From: Thermaerobacter marianensis
GTDB taxonomy: Bacteria > Bacillota > Sulfobacillia > DYIH01 > DYIG01
Assembly: GCA_020723725.1 (NCBI GenBank)
Contig: DYIG01000123.1
Span: 1-5,181, forward strand
Length of the DNA: 5,181 nucleotides
Direction of reading: 5' to 3'
How positions within the stretch are numbered: position 1 is the stretch's first letter; each line of letters begins with the position of its first letter. Made by a program: the position numbers and the translations under genes. Of the stretch, positions 5,164 to 5,181 are shown one piece after another. The notes under the pieces are model-generated. The model made no database searches. It was not told where the DNA came from and saw only the letters and a program-made list of their open reading frames with translations.

Positions 5164-5181
5164 TGGCCGAAAACGCTAAGT

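Larger units (their letters stand above)
4940..5181 (-). promoter_or_regulatory. Non-coding leader upstream of hsdM
   Basis: No convincing gene lies in these 242 bases. A promoter for the operon should be here or just outside the window, but only a weak candidate is visible: TTGTCG (5020-5015) and CTTAAG (4996-4991) with an 18-base spacer, each far from consensus. The leader also has the palindrome CCCGCGGG (5004-5011), a hairpin close to the start codon and a 14-base palindrome near the window edge. Two related 15-base words starting GGGGTTT lie at 5027-5041 and 5043-5057 with four mismatches. Confidence 0.4.

Overview
The window holds four genes, all on the minus strand. Read in their own direction (high to low coordinate) they are: a type I restriction-modification methyltransferase subunit (hsdM, 4939 to 3401); an ORF6N-domain protein (3411 to 2887); a short DUF1016-type PD-(D/E)XK nuclease (2862 to 2290); and the first 736 residues of a UvrD/Rep-type helicase fused to a RecB/Cas4-like nuclease domain (2210 to beyond base 1). 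No tRNA, rRNA, CRISPR array, transposase or integrase was seen. The plus strand carries only antisense shadow frames.

Organism: bacterial. The genes are tightly packed and have Shine-Dalgarno sites: GGAGG lies 7 bases before hsdM and 8 bases before the nuclease gene. The protein families are common in Proteobacteria and other environmental bacteria, but nothing here fixes a genus. Base composition is uneven. hsdM is very GC-rich, the two middle genes are intermediate, and the helicase gene is much closer to balanced, with many AAA, ATA and TTA codons. This suggests a mosaic accessory region, most likely a defence island.

Layout: 5181-4940 is a non-coding leader with a perfect 14-base palindrome and a GC hairpin. 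hsdM follows and overlaps the ORF6N gene by 11 bases in another frame. The nuclease gene starts 24 bases after the ORF6N stop and in the same frame. A 79-base gap with a 14-base tandem repeat precedes the helicase gene. The spacing suggests one operon of at least three genes, with the helicase possibly a fourth member or having its own signal.

The main oddities are these. (1) HsdM joins its SAM-binding motif I directly to its catalytic NPPF motif, so about 65 residues usual for the family are missing in frame and the protein is probably not an active methylase. (2) No hsdS or hsdR lies in the window; ORF6N and DUF1016 genes sit where hsdS often follows hsdM. (3) The DUF1016 protein lacks its usual N-terminal domain but keeps its nuclease residues. 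(4) A perfect 12+12 base inverted repeat lies inside the ORF6N coding sequence and is written in codons unusual for this GC-rich gene. One reading is a decayed or repurposed type I system next to two nuclease genes; joint function is inference.
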